Assembly: GCA_012267385.1 (NCBI GenBank)
Contig: JAAXGW010000015.1
Span: 1 to 64,000, forward strand
Direction of reading: 5' to 3'
Source: OMG group bacterium
Lineage (GTDB): Bacteria; Pseudomonadota; Gammaproteobacteria; Pseudomonadales; Azotimanducaceae
DNA: 64,000 nt
Positions 8,704-18,800 of the stretch are shown here, in pieces. The notes beneath the pieces were generated by a model, which worked only from the letters and a program-made list of their open reading frames with translations, did not search any database and had not been told where the DNA came from. The position numbers were made by a program, and so were the translations under genes. Positions within the stretch are counted from its first letter, which is position 1. Every line of letters begins with the position of its first letter.

Positions 8704-9714
8704 TCACTTTTTGATTAGAAGAAGCGAGTCTGAATTCGGTTTGGCATCTCGGGCGACGACTCGACCGATGTTGTAGACTCGTTCTCCGCCTCCCTCCAAT
8801 TTAGATCTCATCCGAGCTGAATCTTCCGCACGAGTTGCGATCACAAAGCCAATGCCACAGTTAAAAGTTCGCAACATTTCAACGGGTTCAAGTTGCCCTT
8901 TCGCATTTATCCACTTGAAGCTATCAGGTTGTTCCCAGGTACTTGGATTGAGTTCGATAGCTAGGTCTTCGGTGAGCATGCGTGGTGGATTTTCGATGAG
9001 CCCACCACCCGTAATGTGAGCCATACCGGTGACAGAATCCACGATGTTTAGTACTGCGGACCCGTAGAGTCGAGTTGGAGTCAGCATTTCTTCAAGAATC
9101 GTGTCGGGTGCTTTGTGCTCTCGCAGCAACGCGCGGATGAGCGAGTAACCGTTTGAATGAGGTCCGTCGCTTGCAAGTCCGAGCAGAGTGTCCCCAACTT
9201 GAACTTTCTTGCGCGTATCTAATGTATCTTTTTCCACGACTCCAACGCAGAATCCAGCGAGGTCATAAATGTTTGGAGTATATAAGCCCGGAAGTTCTGC
9301 AGTCTCTCCGCCTGCTAGGGCACAACCGACTTGCTTACATGCATCAGCAATACCCGAGATCACTCTCTCAGCGATCGCAACATTCAGTTTTGCAGTCGCA
9401 AAGTAGTCTAGAAACAACAGGGGTTCCGCTCCGTACACTAAGATGTCGTTAACGCACATCGCCACGAGATCCTGTCCGAGTACTTCATGTCGATCATGTT
9501 CGATCGCTAGCTCCACTTTCGTTCCCACACCATCCGTTCCACAGACTAGAACGGGTTGGTGGTACTTTGTGGGAAGAGTCGCTAGTGCCGCAAACCCTCC
9601 TAGATCTGTCAAGATTTCCGGTCGGTGGGTCTGCAAGACTGGTTCTTTAATGCGATTGATCAAGCGGTTAGCCGCATCAATGTCGACCCCGCTCTGTTGA
9701 TAAGTAATTCCCAT
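8704..9714 (-). CDS. purM: Phosphoribosylformylglycinamidine cyclo-ligase (AIR synthetase)
   Basis: PurM closes the imidazole ring to give aminoimidazole ribotide, step five of purine synthesis. From the ATG at 9714 the protein has 336 residues (E. coli 345) and starts MGITYQQSGVDIDAAN, the canonical N-terminus. The frame stays open 34 codons upstream, but that extension has no homology. Signature segments include GTDGVGTK, the VNDILVYGAEPLLFLDY motif, the GCALAGGETAELPG loop, SDGPHSNGYSL and the GGGLIEN region. It is divergent from the DUF2066 gene, as in Pseudomonas. purN, usually next, is missing and replaced by an IS3 scar. Confidence 0.95.
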   Translation of the reverse strand: MGITYQQSGVDIDAANRLINRIKEPVLQTHRPEILTDLGGFAALATLPTKYHQPVLVCGTDGVGTKVELAIEHDRHEVLGQDLVAMCVNDILVYGAEPLLFLDYFATAKLNVAIAERVISGIADACKQVGCALAGGETAELPGLYTPNIYDLAGFCVGVVEKDTLDTRKKVQVGDTLLGLASDGPHSNGYSLIRALLREHKAPDTILEEMLTPTRLYGSAVLNIVDSVTGMAHITGGGLIENPPRMLTEDLAIELNPSTWEQPDSFKWINAKGQLEPVEMLRTFNCGIGFVIATRAEDSARMRSKLEGGGERVYNIGRVVARDAKPNSDSLLLIKK

Positions 9715-9808
9715 AACGCGAATTATCGGGATAAACTGCACGTGGGTACCATATTTACCAATACAGATAAGAATTTCCGTTCTCTTAGAGCCTCTCAGTT
9801 GACATAGA

Positions 9809-10870
9809 ATGCCCATCGTACGTCTCCTACTAGTGCTGCTCGCGTTCGTGTTTACGGTAGAGAGTTCGCGTGCTGAACCGGTAGACTGGTTGTACGATGT
9901 AAAGATACCAGTGAGCGAACGAACTCAAGCAGCAGCAGAAAAAGCACTTCCGCGTTGTATTGAAGTCTTACTCATGCGGTTGACCGGTCTTGCAAATGTT
10001 CCAAGGGTACCCGAAGTAGAAGCAGCGTTTGCAAATCTCAATACTTTTGTAAAGCAGTACGAGTTTACGAAGCTTCCGGTGAACTCACCGCTGGGGAGGG
10101 GCGATGCACTGGTCGCGCGGTTCAATAGTTCTATGATTCGAGAACTGATCAAAGACGCACGACTCCCAGTATGGCCCGCAGATCGGCCTTCGGTTCTGCT
10201 TTGGCTATCAATTCATGAACCCTCTGAATCTGCATTGATACGAGATGCGACTCCCGTCGCACTAGAACTACGAAAGAGGGCGCTAGAACGTGGTATTGAA
10301 CTAGTAATACCAATCATGGACTTGCAAGAACATACGTCAATCACTTCGTCATCTTTGGTAGGTCGATTTTGGTCTGATCTCGCGACGGCGTCGACACGGT
10401 ATAAAGCAGAATTCGTGACCGCGGTCTCGTGCCAGAGAGACTTTTTTGGTCGTTATCAAACCGATATAACCTATTGGTATCAAGGAACCGAGCATTTTGA
10501 TCATCGCGTTATTGGAGCACGAGAGGACATATTGGTTGAAGTAGTCGATCACATCGTAGATGTTCTCGTTACCAAACATGCCATCGTTCGCGAACATGAA
10601 GAAATTCATCGTATCGGCGTAATGGACGTTGAGAGTGTAGAGTCTTATGCAGCGGTATTAAAACTGCTGAATGAGTTAGACTTTGTCGATGACTTCGTGC
10701 TTGTTTCTCTCGACAATGAGGTATTGATTTTTGACGTGTACACACCCTCGTCTGGTGAGCTTTTCGTGGAATTGGTTGATGCGACAGATTCACTTGAAAC
10801 GGTAGAACTCGAAGAACCTATTGCCGATAAGAAGATCATGCAGCTATTCTCCTGGACACCACCGAAGTGA
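9809..10870 (+). CDS. DUF2066 family protein, predicted secreted
   Basis: A 353-residue protein of the DUF2066 family, whose role is not established. An N-terminal signal peptide is visible (MPIVRLLLVLLAFVFTVES, with cleavage likely after SRA at about residue 22), so the protein is probably periplasmic. The family is conserved beside purM and hda in Pseudomonas and relatives, which matches this context. It overlaps the next gene by four bases (GTGA), indicating translational coupling with the CDP-alcohol transferase and hda. No catalytic motif is recognised. Confidence 0.8.
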   Translation: MPIVRLLLVLLAFVFTVESSRAEPVDWLYDVKIPVSERTQAAAEKALPRCIEVLLMRLTGLANVPRVPEVEAAFANLNTFVKQYEFTKLPVNSPLGRGDALVARFNSSMIRELIKDARLPVWPADRPSVLLWLSIHEPSESALIRDATPVALELRKRALERGIELVIPIMDLQEHTSITSSSLVGRFWSDLATASTRYKAEFVTAVSCQRDFFGRYQTDITYWYQGTEHFDHRVIGAREDILVEVVDHIVDVLVTKHAIVREHEEIHRIGVMDVESVESYAAVLKLLNELDFVDDFVLVSLDNEVLIFDVYTPSSGELFVELVDATDSLETVELEEPIADKKIMQLFSWTPPK

Positions 10871-11460
10871 TAGATCAGATTCCAAACATTATTTCGGTAC
10901 TCAGACTCTTTTTAATAGTGCCGGTAGCCTATGGTATCTTGTATAAACACTGGGAATTTGTGTTGATCATGCTTGTCATTGCCGGATTAACCGATTTACT
11001 TGATGGTTATGTAGCACGCCGGTTCGAATGGACTTCAAGATTCGGGGAGATTGTGGATCCAATCGCCGATAAAGTGACCTTTGGTGGCGCATGCGTGTTG
11101 CTTACACTAGAAGGATTTTGGCCCCTATGGCTACTGACTATCGTCCTAGCTCGAGAGGGCGTGATCCTCGGTGGTGCAGCAACCTACAAGTTGTTGTATA
11201 AGCGTTTGGACATTGAACCAACACTGTTGAGTAAAACGAATACGATCATCCTAGTCAGTGTAATCGTGCTCGAAGTAATCGCGCAAATCGATTTCAGGTT
11301 TCAGGAAGTCGCTGCTAGAGGTCTAGATGTCTGGGGGGGATATGGACTTGTTGCGCTGTTCTCAATCACCTCCGGTTTAGATTATGTTCGATTGTGGGGA
11401 CACCGTGCATTCTTGGAACACAAGAAGCAGAGTTCGAACGATACCGACGTACTACCTTGA
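10867..11460 (+). CDS. CDP-alcohol phosphatidyltransferase (PgsA-like)
   Basis: An integral membrane enzyme that moves a phosphatidyl group from CDP-diacylglycerol to an alcohol, probably glycerol phosphate. The complete CDP-alcohol transferase motif is visible: Asp43, Asp46-Gly47, Ala50-Arg51, Gly60, Asp64 and Asp68. About five to six hydrophobic segments span 197 residues. The GTG start overlaps the preceding stop. In Pseudomonas-like genomes a protein of this kind sits between DUF2066 and hda; its substrate is not certain, so I withhold the name pgsA. It overlaps hda by four bases. Confidence 0.85.
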   Translation: MIDQIPNIISVLRLFLIVPVAYGILYKHWEFVLIMLVIAGLTDLLDGYVARRFEWTSRFGEIVDPIADKVTFGGACVLLTLEGFWPLWLLTIVLAREGVILGGAATYKLLYKRLDIEPTLLSKTNTIILVSVIVLEVIAQIDFRFQEVAARGLDVWGGYGLVALFSITSGLDYVRLWGHRAFLEHKKQSSNDTDVLP

Positions 11461-12101
11461 TCGATCGTTTGGTATTGCCTTTAGAACCGAACGAGACCTA
11501 CACGCGCGAAGGCTTTCGTATCGGCGTTAATCACAATTTGTTCTCGTTGCTTTCTGCTCCAGACCATGTTTGGTTACATGGCGATCAGGCGGTGGGTAAG
11601 ACTCACGCGATGCACATTTTGGTGGCTGAACTTGACCAATCTGTCCTCGTTACCGATGCCGACTATGAACTGAATGGTTTAGAAGTATTCTCCACCGTTG
11701 TACTCGACGGGATTGACCAATGGATTGGTAACGCACAAAAGGAACTAGAAATATTTGGTTTGTATGAACGGTTGGTACGAGCACAACACCGACTAGTATT
11801 GACATCCAGATCGAAACTTGAAAGTCTCGATTTTGTACTGCCCGACCTAAAGTCTCGATTTAGTATGTTCAGCAGTTATCACATGTTGCCGTTACCACCA
11901 GAAGAGCAATTAGGTTTTTTGCAAGACCTAGTGAAGAAAAAGGGAGCAACGCTGAACGGGGAAGTAGGACGATATTTACTACGGCATCTCACCCGTTCAC
12001 AGTCTGGGTTGGTTCAGGCTGTAGGTCGACTAAATGAAGAATCGATTTTTCGCAATCGAACCATTTCTATACCACTTGTAAAGGAAGTATTCAGCCTGTG
12101 A
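11457..12101 (+). CDS. hda: DnaA-related regulatory protein Hda
   Basis: Hda works with the DNA-loaded sliding clamp to stimulate ATP hydrolysis by DnaA and so prevents over-initiation of replication. From the TTG at 11457 the protein has 214 residues and starts with LIDRLVLPLEPN. This is a plausible clamp-binding N-terminus; the E. coli protein has a QLSLPL-type motif. An AAA+ core follows, with the Walker A GDQAVGKTH near residue 40 and a degenerate Walker B around VVLDGIDQW, then a lid region. The TTG overlaps the preceding stop (TTGA), which supports this start over longer ones. Its stop overlaps the GTG of murG. Confidence 0.85.
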   Translation: MIDRLVLPLEPNETYTREGFRIGVNHNLFSLLSAPDHVWLHGDQAVGKTHAMHILVAELDQSVLVTDADYELNGLEVFSTVVLDGIDQWIGNAQKELEIFGLYERLVRAQHRLVLTSRSKLESLDFVLPDLKSRFSMFSSYHMLPLPPEEQLGFLQDLVKKKGATLNGEVGRYLLRHLTRSQSGLVQAVGRLNEESIFRNRTISIPLVKEVFSL

Positions 12102-13165
12102 ATGCTTCCCGTACGATAGTATTTACTGGCGGGGGTACTGCCGGTCACGTATTACCAACAAAACCTGTCATTGAGAGGTGCCAACTTCGAGGAGACCGAG
12201 TTGTCTTTATTGGCTCTAAGAGTGGATTAGAACGTCAGCTTGTCGAAGACTGGGATGTTGAATTCAACGACATTACGGCCGGAAAACTTCGCCGGTACTT
12301 GTCATTTGTGAACGTCATAGACGCGTTTCGAGTACCCATCGGAATATTGCAAGCTCTGTTACTGCTATTGAAACTTAAGCCGAACGCGGTCTTTTCTAAA
12401 GGCGGGTATGTTGCATTTCCGGTAGTGGTTGCAGCATGGTTGTTGCGGATTCCCGTGGTTGCCCACGAATCTGATTTGTCGCCCGGTTTGGCGACCCGAT
12501 TGTGTACACGATTTGTGAGGACTCAATGTGTGTCGTTCGGTCAAACAAAAACGAACGCGAAACGAGTAGTAGTTACTGGTACACCAATACGTGCCGAACT
12601 CTTAGCTGGAGATGCAGAGAGAGCAAAGTCTTGGCTCAAGCTAGACACGAGATCGAAAGTATTAGTCGTGGTAGGTGGTAGTCTTGGTGCGGAGGCAATC
12701 AACCAAGTCATACACCTGAGCATCAAAGAGCTCGCGCAAGAATTTGTAGTGATTCACGTATGTGGTAAGGGAAATCTCGATGAAAATTTGCGTACCGTCG
12801 AAAACTATTTTCAGTTTGAATATATCGACGAGCATTGGGGTGATGTATTAGCTCTAGCTGATGTTGTTGTTTCGCGATCTGGGGCGAACGCTTTATTTGA
12901 ACTGCTATCTATGCGTAAACCCAACTTATTAATTCCCTTACCGTTGGCACAAAGTCGTGGGGACCAGATAGAAAATGCAAAACTCGCGGAAACTAGTGGT
13001 TGGAGCGTAGTACTCCCTCAAGATGAATGTAATCAAGAATCACTTATTGCGAAAATTTCATCGATCCTTGAAAATTTGACACAATGGCAAGCAAAATTAC
13101 AAACTTTTGAAGTCAAGGATAGTGCAAGCTTAATTGTCGCAGAACTCGATCAAGTTCTGAAGTAG
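12098..13165 (+). CDS. murG: UDP-N-acetylglucosamine transferase MurG, alternative clade
   Basis: MurG adds GlcNAc to lipid I to make lipid II on the inner face of the cytoplasmic membrane. The 355-residue GT-B protein begins with the glycine loop GGGTAGHVLP. It has the acceptor-domain features KLRRYLSF, FSKGGYVAFPVVVAA and HESDLSPGLA, and the donor-side VGGSLGAEAIN and SRSGANALFEL. The KLRRY and SKGGYVAFP patterns resemble the MurG type common in Firmicutes and some gammaproteobacteria, rather than the E. coli GGTGGHVFP type. It lies outside any division/cell-wall cluster, coupled to hda. Whether another murG exists elsewhere cannot be told from here. Confidence 0.85.
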   Translation: MNASRTIVFTGGGTAGHVLPTKPVIERCQLRGDRVVFIGSKSGLERQLVEDWDVEFNDITAGKLRRYLSFVNVIDAFRVPIGILQALLLLLKLKPNAVFSKGGYVAFPVVVAAWLLRIPVVAHESDLSPGLATRLCTRFVRTQCVSFGQTKTNAKRVVVTGTPIRAELLAGDAERAKSWLKLDTRSKVLVVVGGSLGAEAINQVIHLSIKELAQEFVVIHVCGKGNLDENLRTVENYFQFEYIDEHWGDVLALADVVVSRSGANALFELLSMRKPNLLIPLPLAQSRGDQIENAKLAETSGWSVVLPQDECNQESLIAKISSILENLTQWQAKLQTFEVKDSASLIVAELDQVLK

Positions 13166-13265
13166 TGTAACTATTTGGTTGCTTTGGTCAGTTCATTGGT
13201 GAACTTCTGATGTTTATTTTGTGTGAGTTGGGGAACCGAGTTGTAGAGATGAAGGAGAGAGACTA

Positions 13266-14486
13266 TTGGTAGAACCTAAACCGCGTACCGAAAAGTATCG
13301 AATCCAGACTTTCAATCAAATCGCACCGCGTGGTCTCAAATTGCTGGCGACGCCTCAGTACAGTGTAAGCAAAGACCAAGACTCTCCACATGCGATCATA
13401 CTTCGGAGTCATCCACTTACTACAGACCACTTGACTACCAACTTGTTAGCGATTGCACGAGCGGGGGCAGGAGTAAATAATGTTCCTGTCGACGAGTGCA
13501 CTAAGCAAGGAATTTTGGTGTTCAACACTCCTGGTGCCAATGCCAATTCGGTCAAAGAACTTGTTATAGCAGCACTCTTATTGTGTGCTCGAGACGTGAT
13601 TGGAGGCATCGAATACGTAAACAATTTACCGAACGTAATTCCCGAGGGCGACCTAAAACAACATGTAGAGGAAGGCAAGCGTCGTTTTGCTGGTCGAGAA
13701 CTGTCCGGCCGCACCTTGGGTGTTGTCGGTTTGGGGGCGATTGGGACACCCGTTGCAAATATCGCTTGTACGCTAGGAATGCAAGTCCTAGGATACGATC
13801 CGTTTTTATCGGAAACATCCAGACAGAATGTCGACTCGCGCGTTGAATTGGTAGACGAACTCAAGGATTTGTTTGCGCGAGCACAATTTATATCTCTTCA
13901 CGTTCCACTGAGTCCCAAGACAAATGCATTCGTCAATGATGAATTGCTGAACTACTGTCACGAGGGTACGTGTATATTGAACTTTGCGCGATCTGAAGTG
14001 GTCGCCCCTGACGCGATTTTGCGAGCATTAGAACACGGTCAATTATCTAAGTATTTCATCGACTTTCCTCGAAGGGAATTTCTTAACCATCCGAAGGTCT
14101 TTACCACACCACATCTCGGTGCAAGTACAGCTGAAGCGGAAGAAAATTGTGCTGTTATGGCAGTTCGACAAATACAAGATTTCTTGGTCAATGGAAATGT
14201 CGAAAATTCCGTCAACTTTCCATCGGTGAAACTTGAGCGATCTTTAGACTATCGCCTCACTATAACTAATTGGAACCAGCCAGGCGTATTGCGGGAAATC
14301 TTGGCAGTTTGTTCTAATATCGGACTCAACATAACAGACATGATTAACAAGAGCCGGGAAAACGTCGCGTACAACATACTCGAAGTCGATGGCGAGGTTT
14401 CTGACTCGCTCAGAACAGCTCTGCTTGCGGTGGAAAACGTTGTTAGAGTACGCGCCTTAGGACGCAGGAACTCAAACGAACTCTAA
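13266..14486 (+). CDS. serA: D-3-phosphoglycerate dehydrogenase
   Basis: SerA oxidises 3-phosphoglycerate with NAD+, the first step of serine synthesis. The 406-residue protein has the substrate-binding half, the NAD Rossmann loop [13 protein letters not shown] near residues 154-166, and [16 protein letters not shown] carrying the catalytic-region histidine. A C-terminal ACT domain ([15 protein letters not shown]) probably binds serine as feedback inhibitor. The TTG at 13266 follows a GGAG ribosome-binding site (13252-13255) and gives the family length. It converges on miaB with a four-base overlap. Confidence 0.9.
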   Translation: MVEPKPRTEKYRIQTFNQIAPRGLKLLATPQYSVSKDQDSPHAIILRSHPLTTDHLTTNLLAIARAGAGVNNVPVDECTKQGILVFNTPGANANSVKELVIAALLLCARDVIGGIEYVNNLPNVIPEGDLKQHVEEGKRRFAGRELSGRTLGVVGLGAIGTPVANIACTLGMQVLGYDPFLSETSRQNVDSRVELVDELKDLFARAQFISLHVPLSPKTNAFVNDELLNYCHEGTCILNFARSEVVAPDAILRALEHGQLSKYFIDFPRREFLNHPKVFTTPHLGASTAEAEENCAVMAVRQIQDFLVNGNVENSVNFPSVKLERSLDYRLTITNWNQPGVLREILAVCSNIGLNITDMINKSRENVAYNILEVDGEVSDSLRTALLAVENVVRVRALGRRNSNEL

Positions 14487-15811
14487 GCGTACTCCTCTTC
14501 TGCTACGAGTTCACCTCGAAGCGAGTTGGGCAAAGCTTCTGTGATTCTAACATTTACTAACGGTACAGAATCGACGGGTGCGAAGAAATTTACCACACGA
14601 TTGTTCTCAGTACGTCCTTGCACCGCGCCCTCGGTTCGTCGCGATGGACCGGTAACCAATACTCGCTGAGTTGTACCTACCATCCTTCGGGCATACCTAT
14701 CCGCTTGTAAGCGCAACTGTGTCTGCAGGTGTTCCAGACGGTCATGCTTAACACTCTGAGGAGTAGGATCCGGCATTGACGCAGCTGGGGTTCCGGGTCG
14801 AGCGCTGTAGATGAAGCTAAAGGAGATGTCGTAATCTAGCTCTCGGACTAGTTTCATCGTTCCTTCAAAGTCTTCATCCGTCTCTCCTGGAAATCCAACA
14901 ATAAAGTCGGAAGAGAGAGCGATTTCAGGTCGTGCATCACGCAGTCGACGAATTTTTGATTTGTACTCTAACACCGTGTGCCCGCGTTTCATCATTGCTA
15001 GGACTCGGTCAGATCCCGATTGAACGGGTAGATGTACATGACTTACAAGCTGTGGTACGGTTCGGTACGCATCGATCAGAGTATCGGAAAACTCGACTGG
15101 GTGTGAAGTGGTAAATCGAATTCTCTCAACACCGTCGATAAGAGACGTGTAGTAAATTAACTCCGCGAGATCAGCTGTACCTCCTTTGAATTCGCCGCGG
15201 TAAGCGTTGACGTTCTGTCCCAAAAAGTGAATTTCACGAACTCCTTGATCAACCAGAGCGACGACTTCTTTCATCACATCACTCACCGGTCGACTAACTT
15301 CAGGTCCTCGGGTGTATGGGACTACACAAAAAGTGCAAAATTTGCTACATCCTTCCATGACGGATACGTATGCGACTACTTGGCTGGTATTGGGAGTAGG
15401 CAGGTGGTCGAACTTCTCGATTTCCGGGAAGCTGATGTCAACTACGGGTTGTTTGAGTTGTCGGGTTCGCTCAATCATCGAAGGTAATCGATGCAACGTC
15501 TGCGGCCCGAACACAAGATCAACATAGGGCGCGCGTTTGGTAATTGCTTCTCCTTCTTGTGAAGCGACGCAACCACCGACACCGATTAACAGGTTCGGCT
15601 TTTTAAGTTTCAGTTTGCGATAGCGACCAAGTTCGTGAAATACTTTTTCTTGGGCTTTCTCACGTATTGAACAGGTATTGAGCAATATGAGATCTGCATC
15701 GCTTGGCGATGTTGTTTCGCGAGCTCCATGACTTGCTTGCAACAACTCGGACATCCGCGCAGAGTCGTAGTCATTCATTTGGCAGCCGTAGGTCTTGATG
15801 AAAATTTTCAT
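14483..15811 (-). CDS. miaB: tRNA-2-methylthio-N6-isopentenyladenosine methylthiotransferase MiaB
   Basis: MiaB is a radical SAM enzyme that adds a methylthio group to i6A37 of tRNAs reading U-starting codons. The 442 residues show the N-terminal cluster-binding cysteines ([20 protein letters not shown]), the radical SAM motif [17 protein letters not shown] at about 154-170, and a C-terminal TRAM domain. Length and order match the E. coli protein (474) with a slightly shorter tail. The usual neighbours phoH and ybeY are absent; the restriction-modification island begins 85 bases upstream on the other strand. Confidence 0.95.
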   Translation of the reverse strand: MKIFIKTYGCQMNDYDSARMSELLQASHGARETTSPSDADLILLNTCSIREKAQEKVFHELGRYRKLKLKKPNLLIGVGGCVASQEGEAITKRAPYVDLVFGPQTLHRLPSMIERTRQLKQPVVDISFPEIEKFDHLPTPNTSQVVAYVSVMEGCSKFCTFCVVPYTRGPEVSRPVSDVMKEVVALVDQGVREIHFLGQNVNAYRGEFKGGTADLAELIYYTSLIDGVERIRFTTSHPVEFSDTLIDAYRTVPQLVSHVHLPVQSGSDRVLAMMKRGHTVLEYKSKIRRLRDARPEIALSSDFIVGFPGETDEDFEGTMKLVRELDYDISFSFIYSARPGTPAASMPDPTPQSVKHDRLEHLQTQLRLQADRYARRMVGTTQRVLVTGPSRRTEGAVQGRTENNRVVNFFAPVDSVPLVNVRITEALPNSLRGELVAEEEYA

Positions 15812-15896
15812 GCTGATGGGAGCAAAAGTTTTAGCTTTAATCTAAACGAGAATTTCTATAATTCCACGAAATTTATTGTAAGTACACAATTTTCAA

Positions 15897-18800
15897 TTGG
15901 ACTACCCTCAACAACGGCCCGCATCTGAATGGCTTCAAGTTATTGAGCAACACGCTAGTCATGCGGGAGATGGAGCGTGGCTAGAAAATTTGGTTTGCGA
16001 TATCGGTCCTTCAGTACCAGATTGGGACTTGAAACACGTATTTCATTGGAAGACATGGCCGGACCGAGAACGGCATTTTCCCGGTTCCAGTCCTTCAGAT
16101 CTTGGCGTCGATAACGTAGGAATTCGTTTAGATGGTGCTTTAGTTGCGATTCAATGTAAAGCACGCTCTGACAAAAATGAATTAACGTTCCAAAGTCTCA
16201 GTACCTTTGCCGCCCATTCGGCTAATCCAAAGTGGGCGGAACTCTGGGTGGTGTCCAATGCGCAATTTAGGAAGAATTTAGACCAATTTAATCGTACGAA
16301 TGAAGCACGTCCGCTAAAGTTAGTCGATTTTGTTGGACCTGTGCAGGAACTCGCCCTCGAAGAGAGCGTGGGTGTTCGAGAAGACGATGAGCTAACTGCA
16401 ATGCAGGATGAAGTGGTTTCATCCATACTTAAAAACCTTCCACTTCACGCAGAAAAAGGGCGTAAATGCTGGAACAAAGGCGAAGCTCGTGGGCATATCG
16501 TACTACCGTGTGGAACTGGAAAAACGCGTATTGCCTATAGAATCTCCAAGAATATAACTGAACAAAATAACATAACGGGGGGGGGGTATCGTGGTTGTAC
16601 TCGTCCCCTCAATCGCGCTGGTATCACAAATCAAGCGGGAATTCCAGAAACTGGCGCGTCGCGACCGCATTTCTATTCGAACACTTGCAGTGTGTTCTGA
16701 TGTTTCTGCTGGTCGAACCAAACATAAAGATCCTAATTTTGAAGAACGCGTCAATCTAGCCGCCGACCCGACAAAAGATGTAAGCCAGCTTCGGGCTTAC
16801 GAAGTTGTAGGCGATACTGCCACTAACGAACAACAGGTCATAGATTGGCTTGAAAAACTACACGGAAAGAAAGAAACAGACTTTCTTGCGCTTTTTTCTA
16901 CCTATCAGTCTTCGCACAACACAGCAAAGGGACTACGCGAGCTTGGATTAAGAGCAGATCTATTAATTTGTGATGAAGCACACCGCACTGCGGGTATCAA
17001 AAAGATACCCAAAAATGGCGAGCGATTGCGAAATTTCACATTATGCCACGACAAAGATCTATTTCCGGCTACCTATCGCATTTACCAAACGGCAACACCA
17101 AGAGTTTACACCAATATCTCCGATAAAAAAGTTTTGCTAGATGCTGACGATGCTGGATGGGATGTGCGTTCTATGAATGACGTGTCGACGTTTGGTGCAG
17201 AGTTCTACCGATTAAGTTACGTCGACGCAATAAAACGCAATCTTCTTTCTGATTATCGTATTATCGCTTGGGGTATTAGTGAGCGAGAGGCTGAGGAAGC
17301 ACAAAAAATTGCCGATGAATTGAACGAAGCAGCTAAAACCGACGACGATACAGAGACCAGATGGGATCGTAGCATGGCTATGAGAGTACTATCGCTAGCA
17401 GCTTTCGTTGCGGGATGTGTACCGGACACGCAGATACGTTCTGTGATCGCGTTTTGTAATCGGGTAAAAATTTCTCGGGAACTTGCGCAGGCTGTTATTT
17501 CACATCCGGTCCAAGCTTGGTTGAAATCCTATTTTCAACGACTCGGACTTGCACAACCTCCAGCAAACTTTCGAGTAGAGCATGTGGATGCAACCTTTTC
17601 AAGTGCTCATAGAAATAAAGCACTGCATGAATTGGGTGCCGCGACGAACAAGACTCCGTTTTGCATCTCGAATGTTGGAATTTTCGGAGAAGGAACCGAT
17701 TCTCCGGGTTTGAGTGCTGTAGCGTTTCTTAATCCAAGAAAAAGCCCGGTGGATGTGATTCAGGCTGTTGGACGAGCCATGCGGAAATCTCCCGATAAAA
17801 CCTTCGGATATATTCTCGTTCCAGTAATTATCCCAGAACATCATGATCCCGAAAGTTTTCTTCGCAACTCAAGCCCACAGCACGGTTGGGAAGAGCTAGG
17901 GCAAATATTACAAGCATTACGAGCTCATGACGGTCGAATTGAAGATGAGCTCGAATCACTTATGGAGTTCTATGTACCGCCGCCGAGTACAGAACCAGTT
18001 GATCATTTGGTTGTAATAAAGGAGCCCTATCAACAACCCGAAACTTTTCTCATAAATACAAAGACTCCAACAGTAGAACAGATTATCGCACCAAAGCGTG
18101 AAGACGATCTCAGCAGGATACAAGACCGACTGTGTAAAGATAAAGGATCGTTATCCCTAGTTTCGGCCCCTTCTGAACTCGAAGCTAGCCAACCACCGAA
18201 AACCGTTTCCGCAGTGGTACGCGACAAAGATGGTACTACTTCCATAATGGACATGACTTTTTCAGTAATTCCTATAAACGACAGTACTAGGGATCAGCGA
18301 AGTTGGAATCCTCATCAAGTCATTGAACAAACAAAACAGTTTATACGCAACGATCTACAGCGGCGCAAAAGACAACTGCGTCCTGTTCCACCCAAGAGAA
18401 AAAGAGAAACCGATCGTCAAACAGAACTTGGGCTTAAACTACTTCACTTTGAGAAGGACACTCTCGCAGAGACAGGTATTCATCTAAATCTTCTGGAGAA
18501 ATCTGGGATTCAAGGTGGTGCTGACAGAGACGTAAACCTTTTGAAAAGCGCTGTAAATGTGGTCGCACGCCATCTCCGAGAAGCAGATTTGGAAGAAATT
18601 TTTGCGCTTCGGCTTGGCATGGAAAACGTCGAACGGTCATCAAAGGGAACAGCTGATGCTTGTACAGTCTCGGCGATCATTTGGCTAAATGCCGCTATCA
18701 TGCACGCGCGCTTGGAACAATCAGGTATTAGGCAACTGAAAGATGTTTCGAAACTAAAAAGCAGTGTCGCGCATGTCACTCCGGCAATAGGTTTGATGGA

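Noticed and set aside
8492-8776. Plus-strand 94-codon frame behind purM
   Set aside because: It is antisense to the recognisable IS3 transposase tail and the purM end.
9715-9816. Longer N-terminus for purM (34 extra codons)
   Set aside because: The canonical PurM start is the ATG at 9714; the extension overlaps the divergent DUF2066 start and has no homology.
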